From: an uncultured Bacteroidales bacterium
Lineage (GTDB): Bacteria; Bacteroidota; Bacteroidia; Bacteroidales; UBA932
NCBI GenBank assembly: GCA_947179325.1
Contig: CAMXAU010000006.1
Span: 1-64,000 of the forward strand
Direction: 5' to 3'
Length of the DNA stretch: 64,000 nucleotides
Positions 8,426 through 17,957 of the stretch are shown one piece after another. The notes beneath the pieces were generated by a model. The model did no database searches, was not told where the DNA came from, and saw nothing but the letters and a program-made list of their open reading frames with translations. Position 1 is the first letter of the stretch. Each line of letters begins with the position of its first letter. The position numbers and the translations under genes are program-made.

Positions 8426-10738
8426 TTATTGATTTGAAATTCTGTATTTCTTTACCCTTTGGTCGTTTATGACTCCCTTCCAGTCCATTCCGAAGGTATA
8501 GTCATAGACATGCCCGTCAGCGTCCTTGTAGCACCTCATGTCGTGTGGCGTGTCCTCCGCCTGTTCTTCGACGGTGCGCATGTCAGCCGGCATCTGGAAC
8601 GGCAGCAGTGCTGAAGGCTCGGCCTTTCCTGACACAAGGTCAAGTATTGTCTGCCTCTGCACGTCGAACATCAGGAAGATTGCATCGGCATATGGCTCTA
8701 TCTCGCTGAGTACCGGCGGGTTGAGTACGTTGATTGCGACTATTACCGGCTTTTCTCCCATTTCTTTCCTTGTCTTTATGACAAGGTCCATGTCTTCCTT
8801 GTTCACCGTCTTCACGCTCCTCCCTTTATAGCTTCTGTTGGTGAAATTCTCGTAGGGGTCTCCTCCTGAGATGCTCTGTTCCCTTGCGTAAGTGGCCGTG
8901 TAGTCGCTGTACTGCAGGCTTATAGGGCGGTAGCCTGTGTCCTTCCCGCTTTTTGCGGCCTTTTTGTCGTATCCGTATCCGCTGTTCGGCGACTCGATGA
9001 ATACGATTGCAGCATCCGCCTCCTGTGGTGTCGCTGCCAGCCCGAAGTACTTCTCCACCATCTCGCTGCCGAGCGGAGTGATATTCTGCTCCTCAATGTG
9101 CTCACCCCAGAATCCGGTGTATGCCGGCACATGCCTCTCAGGTATGTATACCTTCTTCTTTCCTGCTATCGGCAGCACATTGCCACGATTTTTGAGCATG
9201 ACGACGCTCTTGAGCTGGGCCTCGTATCCCTCCTTCATGAACTCCGGGCATCCGACGGTCTTGCCCGTGTGCTCAGGGTCGAGGTAAGGGTTCTCGAACA
9301 GTCCTGTGCGGAAGATGTTTGTCAGCAGCCTTCTTGCAGAAGTCCTCATTCGCTCCTTCATCCACTCCTCCCCGTGCTTCTCAACACCTATCCTGTATGC
9401 GTCGAGCACCGGTCCTCTCTCGTTGTTTCCCCCGAACTGGTCAACTCCTGCCGTCAGCACCTTGTAGTGCCTCTCCGCCACGGTCCTTGTCTCCATTCCC
9501 CATGGCTTTCCCTGGCATGCATATACACCTCCTTCGTCATGGGTTATTGCCCAGTCCGAGCAGATGACTCCGTCATAATTCTGCTGTTCGCGCAGCATCT
9601 CCTGGATGAATTTCCTGCTGAAGCCGCTTCCGACGCCTTCCGGCTCGAAGCCTACGCATGCGGAATAGTCAGGCATGAGTGCCGCCGACATCTTTGTCTT
9701 TCCCGCCAGCCTGAACGCCCCCTCAGTGAATGGGAGCGTATGCAGCTCGAAGTTCCCTTTGGGGAAGACGGCATATTTTCCGAATCCCTGGTGCCCGTCG
9801 CGCCCGCCTTCGTTGCATGCCCCGGTTCCCGGCCAGTGCTTTACCATGGTGTTTACGCTGTTCCAGCCCCATCCGTCACATATCTCCGCATCGCCTTCCG
9901 ATGTCTGGAAGCCGTCGCAATATGCCCGTGCCATGTCAGTCGCGAGCTTTGTCCCTTCGCCCATGGTGTAGCAGAATCTCATCCATCTCGGGTCGGTGCC
10001 CACGTCCACCATGGGGAACAGGGAAGTGGTGAACCCCAATGCCCTGTACTCGATGGAGCCTATCTCAGCGAAACGTTTCATGATTTCCGGTGAGAATGTC
10101 GCGCACATCCCGAGGCTTCCGGGCCACATGGATATCTTTCCTCCGCCTCCGGCGTTGAATTCAGCATCCGCCCTTGACGAATGTCTCGGGTCAGATGAGT
10201 TGTTGCACGGTATCCCGAATCCGATGCCTTCGACAAATCCCTGGGCCTCGTTGTTCCACCTTGCTGCGGTCTCCGGACTTTCCACCGATGTGATGAGCAC
10301 ATGCCTCACTCCGTCCTTTTCGAGGAAATCCTTCTGCTCGTCCGTGAGTTCCCATGGCTGCATTCCGCTTTCCCCAAGGCTTTTCCCGCTGTAGACATTC
10401 CTGGTGACCGGTATTGTCTGGTGGCTGCTGTACAGCATGAGTCCTGCGATGTCCTCGATGGTCAGCTGGGCCGTAAGGTCCGCTACACGCTCCTCCACCG
10501 GCTTCCTCCAGTCCTCATAGACGTCAAGCTTTCCGTTGCGGTTCATGTCCTTGAATGCGTACCCGTCCTGCCTGATGATCTCGACTCCGGACTTCGGGCT
10601 GTATCCCAGTGTTGCTCCTCCTTTTTGTGTGACAAGGATGTATCCGTCTTTGGCTGATTCCTTTACACAATGTCCGCTGCAGCTGCAGAGTATGCAGACT
10701 GCCAACAGGACATATGCATATAGATTTGTTGTTTTCAT
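8426..10738 (-). CDS. GH3 family beta-glycosidase, lipoprotein
   Basis: 770-residue enzyme with a lipoprotein signal (ILCSC, Cys20 likely acylated). It is therefore probably anchored in the outer or inner membrane facing the periplasm or surface. An unusual Ca-loop-like segment, DMNRNGKLDVYED (64-76), precedes the barrel. GH3 hallmarks are KHWPG (300-304) and the nucleophile in VICSDWA (Asp395). The second domain (about 510-720) carries the alpha/beta sandwich. GH3 members release terminal beta-glucose, beta-xylose or beta-GlcNAc. It is 18 bp downstream of the GH99-like gene on the same strand, so the two are almost certainly co-transcribed. Confidence 0.92.
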   Translation of the reverse strand: MKTTNLYAYVLLAVCILCSCSGHCVKESAKDGYILVTQKGGATLGYSPKSGVEIIRQDGYAFKDMNRNGKLDVYEDWRKPVEERVADLTAQLTIEDIAGLMLYSSHQTIPVTRNVYSGKSLGESGMQPWELTDEQKDFLEKDGVRHVLITSVESPETAARWNNEAQGFVEGIGFGIPCNNSSDPRHSSRADAEFNAGGGGKISMWPGSLGMCATFSPEIMKRFAEIGSIEYRALGFTTSLFPMVDVGTDPRWMRFCYTMGEGTKLATDMARAYCDGFQTSEGDAEICDGWGWNSVNTMVKHWPGTGACNEGGRDGHQGFGKYAVFPKGNFELHTLPFTEGAFRLAGKTKMSAALMPDYSACVGFEPEGVGSGFSRKFIQEMLREQQNYDGVICSDWAITHDEGGVYACQGKPWGMETRTVAERHYKVLTAGVDQFGGNNERGPVLDAYRIGVEKHGEEWMKERMRTSARRLLTNIFRTGLFENPYLDPEHTGKTVGCPEFMKEGYEAQLKSVVMLKNRGNVLPIAGKKKVYIPERHVPAYTGFWGEHIEEQNITPLGSEMVEKYFGLAATPQEADAAIVFIESPNSGYGYDKKAAKSGKDTGYRPISLQYSDYTATYAREQSISGGDPYENFTNRSYKGRSVKTVNKEDMDLVIKTRKEMGEKPVIVAINVLNPPVLSEIEPYADAIFLMFDVQRQTILDLVSGKAEPSALLPFQMPADMRTVEEQAEDTPHDMRCYKDADGHVYDYTFGMDWKGVINDQRVKKYRISNQ

Positions 10739-10755
10739 TTTATTGTTGTTCCGAA

Positions 10756-11943
10756 TCAGTATTCAAGTTCCCCGTCCATGACGCTCTTGACGGCATTGAG
10801 GTAGCCGAATCCGTTCTTCATGTCCGGAAGGAGGTAGCTTCCCTCCACCCATTCGTTCCATGAATTGATGGTAATGATTTTTGGTCTGTCAGGACGTGCA
10901 TCGACATACTCCTTAGCCTTCTGCAGGAACGCCGCGAAGCTCTCCGGCGAGTCGTTGTAGTGACATATCTCCTTTGCCCCCTTTGCCGGGAACCTCGGTG
11001 AATCGTCCCATCCTATCGAGACATTCGGGAAGAACGGCACCCCGAGAGAGTCGAGTGCTTCAGTCCACATGTCCCGTCTTTCCAGCGCATGCGTCCCCCA
11101 TGACACATAGTCCTCCTCGAACGGCCATCCCCAGTTGTATTTGGTGACGCTGTTGACTCCGGCAGTCTCAACAACCTCCAGGAACTCCTTGAACGGGAAA
11201 CCGTCACCGATAAGCTGAATATGGAGGTCCGGGAATCCGGCCTTCCTGACCTCCTCCCTGAAATAGTCAAACGCCTTCTTTATGCCCTGCGCGTCCCCGA
11301 AGCTTTCCAGTAGTTCATAGTATCCGAAAATTGAGAACACCGGGCATCCGTCAATCCTGAAGTAGTTCGGCTCATGGAAATACTGCCTTATGACCCTCTC
11401 CACGATAATCCTGAAATTGTCCCAGTCGCATGCTCCAGTCCAGAGCCTTGACTTGTCGTCCTTGTATCTGTGCACATTCCAGTAGTTGTGCGCGACATTG
11501 TGGTTGGCCCACATTAGGTAGAACTTCATCTTGTCCCTGTTCCTTGCCTTGAGGAATCCGTTGTTGACAGTGCTTTCGAGGAACGGCCCTCCGTCGAACC
11601 AGTACCAGTCGAAAATGAACATGTCAATCCCGTGCTCCGTGGCCACATCAATCCATTTCTCTATCACCTTTGTGTCGTCGTCCATCTCATATCCCCAGAG
11701 CGGCACTTTCGGCTGGTAGTGTCCCTCGAATCGCGGATTTCCTTTCTTTATGATTTCCCATTCTCCCGTGCCTTCGCTCCAGAGCGTGTCGCGTCCCCTC
11801 GGGTCATCGTGGCATGAAGGCCAGATGTATGCAGCTACATGATAGTCGTCCTTTCCTGTATCCCCGGAAGGACTGCTGCATGAACATATTGCGGCTGCCA
11901 AGGACAGGAGTATGATGCCTGATATTGTAAGTCTTATTTTCAT
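10756..11943 (-). CDS. GH99-like / WbsX-type lipoprotein
   Basis: 395-residue lipoprotein (Cys22 after AAAICS). The mature part begins AAYIWPSCHDDPRG and contains HYQPKVPLWGYEMDDD, IDMFIFDWYWFDGGP and WANHNVAHNYW. It ends with INSWNEWVEG near the C-terminus. This matches the GH99-like family that Pfam calls Glyco_tran_WbsX. Relatives include endo-alpha-mannosidases/mannanases of GH99 and polysaccharide-linked proteins of unproven activity. The acidic residues in WNEWVEG and FDWYWFDGG are candidate catalytic groups. Its position next to GH3 and the phosphodiester glycosidase argues for a degradative role rather than glycosyl transfer. Confidence 0.8.
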   Translation of the reverse strand: MKIRLTISGIILLSLAAAICSCSSPSGDTGKDDYHVAAYIWPSCHDDPRGRDTLWSEGTGEWEIIKKGNPRFEGHYQPKVPLWGYEMDDDTKVIEKWIDVATEHGIDMFIFDWYWFDGGPFLESTVNNGFLKARNRDKMKFYLMWANHNVAHNYWNVHRYKDDKSRLWTGACDWDNFRIIVERVIRQYFHEPNYFRIDGCPVFSIFGYYELLESFGDAQGIKKAFDYFREEVRKAGFPDLHIQLIGDGFPFKEFLEVVETAGVNSVTKYNWGWPFEEDYVSWGTHALERRDMWTEALDSLGVPFFPNVSIGWDDSPRFPAKGAKEICHYNDSPESFAAFLQKAKEYVDARPDRPKIITINSWNEWVEGSYLLPDMKNGFGYLNAVKSVMDGELEY

Positions 11944-12007
11944 TTTTGTTGTTCTGTTGTATATGATGTCATGTCGAGCGTAGTCGGGACAGATGCTTCT
12001 GCTGTCC

Positions 12008-13000
12008 TTATTTTGTCACTGTTATCATCCAGTAGGTCCTCATATTGCGCTCACCTCCGTCTGTAGGCCTGTTCTGAAGGGTAAAACTTCCGGTCTTGGG
12101 ATTCCTGATTACCATCTGTGCCGAGCCGCCTCCGTCCAGAGTGATGGCATCAGTGCAGCCTAAGGCTTTCATTATACTTCCTGCTTCTGCGTAAGTCAAT
12201 CCCATGGATATTTCTGTCCTGCCGTCTACGATTATCATGACAATGCTTCCGTCTTCCCTGTAGCCGATACATGAAAATGGATATTTGTCTTCCAGTTCGC
12301 ACCATGAACCGTTAATGTAGATGTCGAAACCTTTGCATATCTTGCCGTTGCGCAGAGGACGGTAACCTCCGCCTGTACATTCCTGAAGGGTGGATTTCAC
12401 ATTGTCGTATTCGGAGGCATCGGCAATGGACACTTTCCCGTCTTTGTCCACGGCCAGGAAACTGAGTGCCTGGTGCGGCATATTGGCATTTGAAACAAAG
12501 TGGTCCTGAAGCACTTTCCCACGATGATGCACAGGACCGCGGCATCCGAAATCCTTAGCCCAGACCCCCTCTTCCGAAGGGTTCCATCTGAAGAAATCAC
12601 CGCCTTGCACCACCATGACCTGTTCATCGCCATTGTCGAACATTTCTGCTATTTCGCCAGGCTTTTTCATCGGGAACGCTTCTATGTCTGTCGGTTCTGC
12701 ACATCCTGTCTTCAGGACACCTGCACCGGCTTCTGCGACAACGATGTTTATGGATGCCGGACGCTCTGAGGCTTTGACCACTTGTGCCTTGACATAAGTA
12801 ATCCCGTCGGAAAGCTGCATCTCATCCCATTTCTGTACAGTCTTTATGTCCTGACTTGTCTTCAGCATATTGACAATTTTGCTTTCAGGTTCATTTTTGG
12901 GAGTATCATTACTGGCAATACTTCCTCCGTTGGAGGTACAGGCAAACAAAAGAGTCGCCGACAGGCTGCAGATGCAGCAGAATGTTTTTGAATATCTCAT
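12008..13000 (-). CDS. Phosphodiester glycosidase (NAGPA-domain) lipoprotein
   Basis: 330-residue lipoprotein (lipobox LLFAC, Cys21). The C-terminal half carries the family signature ITLDGGGSAQMV (Asp289, Gly290-292) and VVQGGDFFRWNP, which are typical of the domain shared with the mammalian mannose-6-phosphate uncovering enzyme (N-acetylglucosamine-1-phosphodiester alpha-N-acetylglucosaminidase). Such enzymes cleave a sugar-1-phosphate phosphodiester. In PUL1 it sits directly after the surface-protein hairpin and before GH99-like and GH3 genes, next to a secreted phosphatase further on. That supports a phosphodiester-substituted glycan as substrate. The exact sugar is unknown. Confidence 0.85.
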   Translation of the reverse strand: MRYSKTFCCICSLSATLLFACTSNGGSIASNDTPKNEPESKIVNMLKTSQDIKTVQKWDEMQLSDGITYVKAQVVKASERPASINIVVAEAGAGVLKTGCAEPTDIEAFPMKKPGEIAEMFDNGDEQVMVVQGGDFFRWNPSEEGVWAKDFGCRGPVHHRGKVLQDHFVSNANMPHQALSFLAVDKDGKVSIADASEYDNVKSTLQECTGGGYRPLRNGKICKGFDIYINGSWCELEDKYPFSCIGYREDGSIVMIIVDGRTEISMGLTYAEAGSIMKALGCTDAITLDGGGSAQMVIRNPKTGSFTLQNRPTDGGERNMRTYWMITVTK

Positions 13001-13040
13001 TATGTCTTGTGTGTAAATGTCCGGTTATTATATAGAAAGC

Positions 13041-13086
13041 GTGCCCTGATTGTTTCAGGAAAAAGAATCAGGGCACACCATCCTAT
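13041..13086 (-). terminator. Hairpin after the IPT-NHL gene: partial terminator or mRNA stabiliser
   Basis: Perfect 11-bp arms (GTGCCCTGATT / AATCAGGGCAC) with a 24-nt loop lie in the 98-bp gap after the IPT-NHL stop codon. On the minus strand the stem is followed by GCTTTCTATATAAT, which is moderately T-rich. It separates the SusC/SusD/surface-protein part from the enzyme part of PUL1. Confidence 0.6.
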
Positions 13087-13098
13087 GATTTCCAAGAA

Positions 13099-14847
13099 TT
13101 ATTCTTTTTCAGTGATTGTAATCTTACGTATGATGTAATTATTCATATCGGAGAAGTATATTGTGCTTCCGTCTGCAGATATGGTTATACCATACGGTAA
13201 GTTCATCTGTGCTGTCAAGCCGTCTCCATCCGTATTGCCTGCTGTTCCGGTTCCTGCAATTGTGCTGACCATCGCATCGCTATATCCGTTTTTGCCCGGG
13301 CGTATTCTTCTGATCTTATTGTTATGAGCGTCAACGAAGTAAATGTCGCCACGGGTTTTGTCTACAACCATGCCGGCAGGTTCCCTGATTGTCGCTGCGT
13401 TCGCTTCGCCATCTGAGTTTCCGCTTCCGTTGCCGACAATCTTGGTAACTTTTCCGTCAGTTGTTACCATGTAGAAACCATCATCTGCTGCTCCTACAAT
13501 AAGGTTACCGTCCGCATCAAAGTCCATGGAGTGGATACTGTTAGGAAGTGTTGCAAAGGTCTGTTTTGAATTGTTGTTGAAATTTCCTGCAGGAAATTTG
13601 TATACAGTCTTTAAATCACGGCACAATGCGTACATATTGCCCTGTGCATCGAATTTTACATCCATTACATTGCTGAGTCCGCTAACGATGATTTCTGTAT
13701 TCTGTCCGTCACCTTTGGACGGGTCAACTCTACCGATTTCCCCTTTACCTTTGTAGGCGATGTAGAGTTTTGAGTCAGCCGGGTTAACTGATATGCACCA
13801 AGGATGTCCGTTTGTATATGTGTCGCACAATACACTCTTGGTCTTGGACTGCAGATTGAATGCAACAATTTGATGATTGGCACGGTATGCTACTGCCAGA
13901 CGCCCGTCAGGCAGTATGGCCATGCCTGTGAGATTGCCAAGTTTTTCCCCGACATGAATGTCACTGCTTACAGTGTACACCAGTTCAGGCTTTACATATT
14001 CAAATTCAGGTCCTTCCACGGTCTTGCCCTTTACGGTCACCATCACCTTGTAGCTTCCTATTGCATTGGCAGGTGCAGTTACTGTCAGCTCCATTTCCGT
14101 AGCTGCAGTGACAGTGGCCTGCTTGCCGTTGATGGTCACAATGTTCTCTGAAGGTACAGGACTGAAGTTCTCGCCTGTAATGACGATTTCAGTACCCTCG
14201 TGTCCGGATGTAGGGCTGATGCTGCTGATGCTTGTTACCGGTGTTGTCAGACAGTTGAATTTCAAGGATTTGTCCTCCTGTACGCCTGCCTTTACAGTCA
14301 GTGTGTATTCGCCAGGTTCAAGTTCAGGGACAACCACAGTCAGTGATGTGGCAGAAGAAGCCTTTATTGTGGCGGCAGTCTCGTTGAAATGTACTTCATT
14401 TTCTGCTGCGGTCTCGCTGAATCCCTTGCCTGTAATGGTGATTTTATCACCTGGATATCCGGATGTGGTCTCCAGCGGGTCCAATTCCAGCTTCACGTCA
14501 TAGGAACTTTCAGTATATGTGAAGGAGGGACCTTCCACTGTCTGTCCGTTGGTGGTTATTGTAAGAGGGTATGTCCCTTTCTGGTTGTACGGAACAGTCA
14601 TCTTCAGGATAGTAACCGAAGTCTCGACAGCTGTGAGACGTTCGCCGTTCAGTGTGACAATGTTTTCGGACGGTATGATACTGAATCCCTCTCCGGTGAT
14701 TGTCACCTCGTCGCCTGCCACTCCTTCGGTAGGGGTCATTGAGAAAATCTTCAGTTCCTTTGTAGCAGGAGTCTCTTCCTTGTCTGTACAGCCCCAGATT
14801 CCCAATGTGAGGATGCACGCCAATATGTAGATAAGATTCTTTTTCAT
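13099..14847 (-). CDS. IPT/TIG x3 plus NHL-repeat surface lipoprotein
   Basis: 582-residue lipoprotein (GIWGCTDKEE, Cys20). Three consecutive IPT/TIG immunoglobulin-like repeats occupy about 30-290, each with a GxxVTITGEGFS-type strand (variants VTITGEGFS, ITITGKGFS, IVITGENFS). An NHL-type beta-propeller follows (about 290-580), with repeats such as PAGMVVDKTRGDIYFVDAHNNKIRRI and PYGITISADGSTIYFSDM. Proteins of this shape directly after SusD usually serve as surface glycan-binding proteins of the SusE/SusF position, with the IPT repeats as a spacer. No catalytic residues are evident. It shares the IPT-NHL plan with the next upstream gene, 11 bp away, so the two look like duplicates. Confidence 0.85.
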   Translation of the reverse strand: MKKNLIYILACILTLGIWGCTDKEETPATKELKIFSMTPTEGVAGDEVTITGEGFSIIPSENIVTLNGERLTAVETSVTILKMTVPYNQKGTYPLTITTNGQTVEGPSFTYTESSYDVKLELDPLETTSGYPGDKITITGKGFSETAAENEVHFNETAATIKASSATSLTVVVPELEPGEYTLTVKAGVQEDKSLKFNCLTTPVTSISSISPTSGHEGTEIVITGENFSPVPSENIVTINGKQATVTAATEMELTVTAPANAIGSYKVMVTVKGKTVEGPEFEYVKPELVYTVSSDIHVGEKLGNLTGMAILPDGRLAVAYRANHQIVAFNLQSKTKSVLCDTYTNGHPWCISVNPADSKLYIAYKGKGEIGRVDPSKGDGQNTEIIVSGLSNVMDVKFDAQGNMYALCRDLKTVYKFPAGNFNNNSKQTFATLPNSIHSMDFDADGNLIVGAADDGFYMVTTDGKVTKIVGNGSGNSDGEANAATIREPAGMVVDKTRGDIYFVDAHNNKIRRIRPGKNGYSDAMVSTIAGTGTAGNTDGDGLTAQMNLPYGITISADGSTIYFSDMNNYIIRKITITEKE

Positions 14848-14858
14848 TTTTTAAATAA

Positions 14859-16133
14859 TTAATATTCAATTTTTCTGATGACATTGTTGCTGCGGTCTGA
14901 TACGTACAGTGCGCGGTTCTCCTCGTCCAGCAGAATGTCGTAAGGATTTCCGAATATGGCTTCGTCAACGCTGCCGTCCACAACAGCCCCTCCTGTCTGG
15001 CCAACTAAAGTGACGACTGTTCCGTCCTTGTAGCCATCCTTGCCGCGTGTGATGCGCTTGATCTTCTGTGCGCTTCCTATATTGCTGTCATTACCGTCTA
15101 CCGTATAGATTGTGCCTTCGGAATCGATGACAAAACCATACAGCTGATTGAATTTTGCGCTTTTAGGGTTGCCTGACGTACCATCGGAGTCACCTTTCTC
15201 AGAGCCTGCAATGCAGGTGATGTTCTTGTCTGGGGTCACCATGAAGAACAGTCCCCTGTCATTGCTGCTGACAATCAGGTTTCCTTCCGGGTCAAATTCC
15301 ATTGCGTGGATCTGACCGACTCCTTCCTCTTCCTGGAAGTTGACCCACAGCTTCGGATTGCTGAAGTTTCCTGCTTCTGCACGGAAAATCCCGGCTTCAC
15401 GGCAGAGTACGTACATGTTGCCGGCCTTGTCGAATTTCACGTCCTGTGTATTGGCCCCCGGTGCACACAGCTTTTCCATCTTTTTTGTAGAAAGGTCATA
15501 GGTGTACAGGCCGCTGACTTTGCAGGCTATATAAAGTACTCCATCATGTGCCGCCATCCTCCATGGGTGTGAGCCTTCAATCGGATTCTCTGTGCCTTTC
15601 CCGCCTATAATGAAAGTGCTGTTACCGTTGGCATCAACGCTCAGTATGGCATGGACACCCCTGTCTCCGACAACCATGGTCTTTCCTTTCTCAATCCACG
15701 CCAATCCGTGTACATTCGCGAATCTGGTGGTAAACTTGTCTCCTGCTGCAGTGCCGTAGCCGCTTCCGCAGAAAGTCGATACCTTGATCCTGCTGTTAAG
15801 GTCCCGGTAGGTGAATTTGGAACCTGTGTAGACCTTTCCGTTGATTGTCAGCATCACAGGGTATGAACCCAACGGATTTTCCGGTGCTATGAACTTTATG
15901 TATTCATTTGGATTAACATCCGTCACTTCAGCCCTTTCCCCGTACACTTCTATTATATTCTCGGATACCACGGGACTGAAGCCTTCCCCATACAGTGTGA
16001 CCTCTGTGCCGGTCGTTCCCATTGCAGGGCGGATGGCAACCAATGTGGTCTTCTTCTCCATGTTGTCCGTACATCCGGCGGCACACAGTGCCAGCAGAAA
16101 GCAGAAGATGCTGTTAAATATATTATGTCTCAT
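14859..16133 (-). CDS. IPT/TIG plus NHL-repeat surface lipoprotein
   Basis: 424-residue lipoprotein (LCAAGCTDN). I chose the ATG at 16133 because it starts the signal peptide; the longer frame overlaps the SusD gene. One IPT/TIG repeat (about 33-115, with GTEVTLYGEGF) is followed by an NHL-type propeller (about 120-424, with VHGLAWIEKGKTMVVGDRG and NPYDILLDEENRALYVSDR). It is the one-IPT version of the neighbouring three-IPT protein, suggesting duplication with variation in spacer length. Predicted role: cell-surface glycan binding with SusC/SusD. No enzymatic motif is visible. Confidence 0.85.
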   Translation of the reverse strand: MRHNIFNSIFCFLLALCAAGCTDNMEKKTTLVAIRPAMGTTGTEVTLYGEGFSPVVSENIIEVYGERAEVTDVNPNEYIKFIAPENPLGSYPVMLTINGKVYTGSKFTYRDLNSRIKVSTFCGSGYGTAAGDKFTTRFANVHGLAWIEKGKTMVVGDRGVHAILSVDANGNSTFIIGGKGTENPIEGSHPWRMAAHDGVLYIACKVSGLYTYDLSTKKMEKLCAPGANTQDVKFDKAGNMYVLCREAGIFRAEAGNFSNPKLWVNFQEEEGVGQIHAMEFDPEGNLIVSSNDRGLFFMVTPDKNITCIAGSEKGDSDGTSGNPKSAKFNQLYGFVIDSEGTIYTVDGNDSNIGSAQKIKRITRGKDGYKDGTVVTLVGQTGGAVVDGSVDEAIFGNPYDILLDEENRALYVSDRSNNVIRKIEY

Positions 16134-16173
16134 AATTCTTCTTTTAGGAATGTTCTTTTCAATTGGCCGGCAT

Positions 16174-17946
16174 TCAGAAGCTGAGCCCGTCATCCCAGCC
16201 CGGATTCTGCGAAAGGGCACCACCTGTCAGGGTACGTTCATTGCTCGGTATCGGTGAGAGGTAGTCCCTCTCCTCGTTGAACGAGAGCTTGGTGTCCCTA
16301 TGAGGTTCTATATAGCCCCAGATCCTGTTGCTGAGGATGATGTCCTTTTCCACCTGAAGGTAGGTGACTCCGTCCTTGTTGCTTGGTTTCGCACTTTCAT
16401 ACAGGCATACGTCAGGTTTTCCGTCACCGTCGAGGTCCACCTCCTTGTTGATGTTCTCGAAGTAGATGCCGAGCAGACGCTGTGTCAGGATCTGACCTTC
16501 TTTCCAGCGCAGGATGTCGTAGGTCCTGAAGCCTTCCTGAAGCAGCTCAATGCTCCTTTCACGGCGGATCTCCAGGATCACTCCCTTGTCAGGACCTGTC
16601 ACTCCGATGTATCCGGTCTCCTTATTGTCAAGATAAGGGTCAATATTTGCATTGGCTGCATTCTTGTCAAGATGCCTCATCCCCACGCGGTCACGAAGCC
16701 TGTTGATGCTCTTGTCCAGGTCTGCCTGGGTCAGTTTCCCAAGTTCTGCACGTGCTTCCGCATAGTTCAGGTAGACTTCGCCAAGCCTGAAGAGAATCAG
16801 GTCATTGTCGCTTGCCCCGCCTACATCCTGTGCTTCCGTACCCAAAAACTTGGTAGGCTGATAGCCGGTGATGCTGGTGGCAAGGTCCGGAGGGAGCTGC
16901 CTGGTCGAACCTATGCGTGTGTAGCCCGGTGTGCGGATGGACTGTGCCATACGTGGGTCACGGTTGCGGCATTCTTCCTGAAAGCCCATCTTGTCGTATC
17001 CCGGCTTGTCGGTGAAGCGCGTACCGTCTTTCATAAGGTAGCTGTTGATAATCTTTTTGGTTACTCCCGGACGGCCGTATGTCTTGTTGGTAAGGTATTG
17101 GGCGACATTACAGTATACCTTGTATTCCGCATTGAGGTTGCGTGCAAGGATGACCTCGCATTCCTGTGCCCTGTGTGAAGAGAACAGATTGCGGTAGCAT
17201 ACATCCTTTCCTCCTTCAATATAAAGTGAATAGCCTCCTTTTTCCATCAGTTCCAGGGATGCTGCAGCGGACTGCTCCAGATAATATTCCCAGGAATGTT
17301 CCGGATAGGAAATCCCGTGATACTTGCGGAATGTGCCTTCAAACAGGCAGAAACGTGATTTCAGTGCCAGCGCAGTCCATTTGGTGATGCGGTATAGCGA
17401 TCGGTCTTCCGGAAGGTTTGTGATGGCATAGTCAATATCCTCCATCATGCGCTGCATGACGTACTCGCGTGAATCTCTCGGTTTTTTGAGCATAGCCTCA
17501 TCGTCGGAACTTATCTGACGGTCATACCATGGGACATCACCGAAGGTACGGACTTTATCGTAGTAGAAAAATGCGCGGAAGAAGCGTGCCAGTGCATCAT
17601 GATATGCCCGTACGTTTTCATCCTTGCAGTTGGATGAATATTCAAGCAGTGTGTTGAACTTGCGCAGTTCCGTCCAGTTCCATCCTCCTCCGGAAGAAGG
17701 TACGGTGCGTCCGTCCCTCATGATGCCCGGAGTCGAGCCGTGCGTAATGTTGTCAAGGTCATCCCTGTATGTGGAGCCTGACGGCAGGGAACTGTAGAAG
17801 GAATTGGAATATGTCTGCAGTTCCGTCTCGTTGGAGAAGAAGGTCTCTGGGGACATCTTGTCCTGTGGCAGCCTGTCCAGCCATCCGCTGCATGATGTCA
17901 ATGTCAGAGAACAGGAGAATATGATTGATAGTAATTTCTTATTCAT
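16174..17946 (-). CDS. susD: SusD-family outer-membrane glycan-binding lipoprotein (PUL1)
   Basis: 590-residue lipoprotein (SLTLTSCSGWLDRLPQDK, Cys19). It has the N-terminal SusD pattern (helical TPR-like region, LPEDRSLYRITKWTALALKSR) and the C-terminal RagB/SusD part. That part includes LRLGEVYLNYAEARAELG-type residues (here FRLGEVYLNYAEAR) and EIRRERSIELLQEGFRTYDILRW, a strong family marker. SusD forms the lid of the SusC transporter and binds the oligosaccharide. It starts 11 bp after the SusC stop, in the usual susC-susD order. Confidence 0.96.
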   Translation of the reverse strand: MNKKLLSIIFSCSLTLTSCSGWLDRLPQDKMSPETFFSNETELQTYSNSFYSSLPSGSTYRDDLDNITHGSTPGIMRDGRTVPSSGGGWNWTELRKFNTLLEYSSNCKDENVRAYHDALARFFRAFFYYDKVRTFGDVPWYDRQISSDDEAMLKKPRDSREYVMQRMMEDIDYAITNLPEDRSLYRITKWTALALKSRFCLFEGTFRKYHGISYPEHSWEYYLEQSAAASLELMEKGGYSLYIEGGKDVCYRNLFSSHRAQECEVILARNLNAEYKVYCNVAQYLTNKTYGRPGVTKKIINSYLMKDGTRFTDKPGYDKMGFQEECRNRDPRMAQSIRTPGYTRIGSTRQLPPDLATSITGYQPTKFLGTEAQDVGGASDNDLILFRLGEVYLNYAEARAELGKLTQADLDKSINRLRDRVGMRHLDKNAANANIDPYLDNKETGYIGVTGPDKGVILEIRRERSIELLQEGFRTYDILRWKEGQILTQRLLGIYFENINKEVDLDGDGKPDVCLYESAKPSNKDGVTYLQVEKDIILSNRIWGYIEPHRDTKLSFNEERDYLSPIPSNERTLTGGALSQNPGWDDGLSF

Positions 17947-17957
17947 GATTGTTCATA

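Noticed and set aside
9098..10093. 331-codon plus-strand open frame opposite GH3
   Set aside because: It lies wholly opposite a clear GH3 gene with all its motifs, has no family pattern, and belongs to a set of long antisense frames expected from the codon use here.
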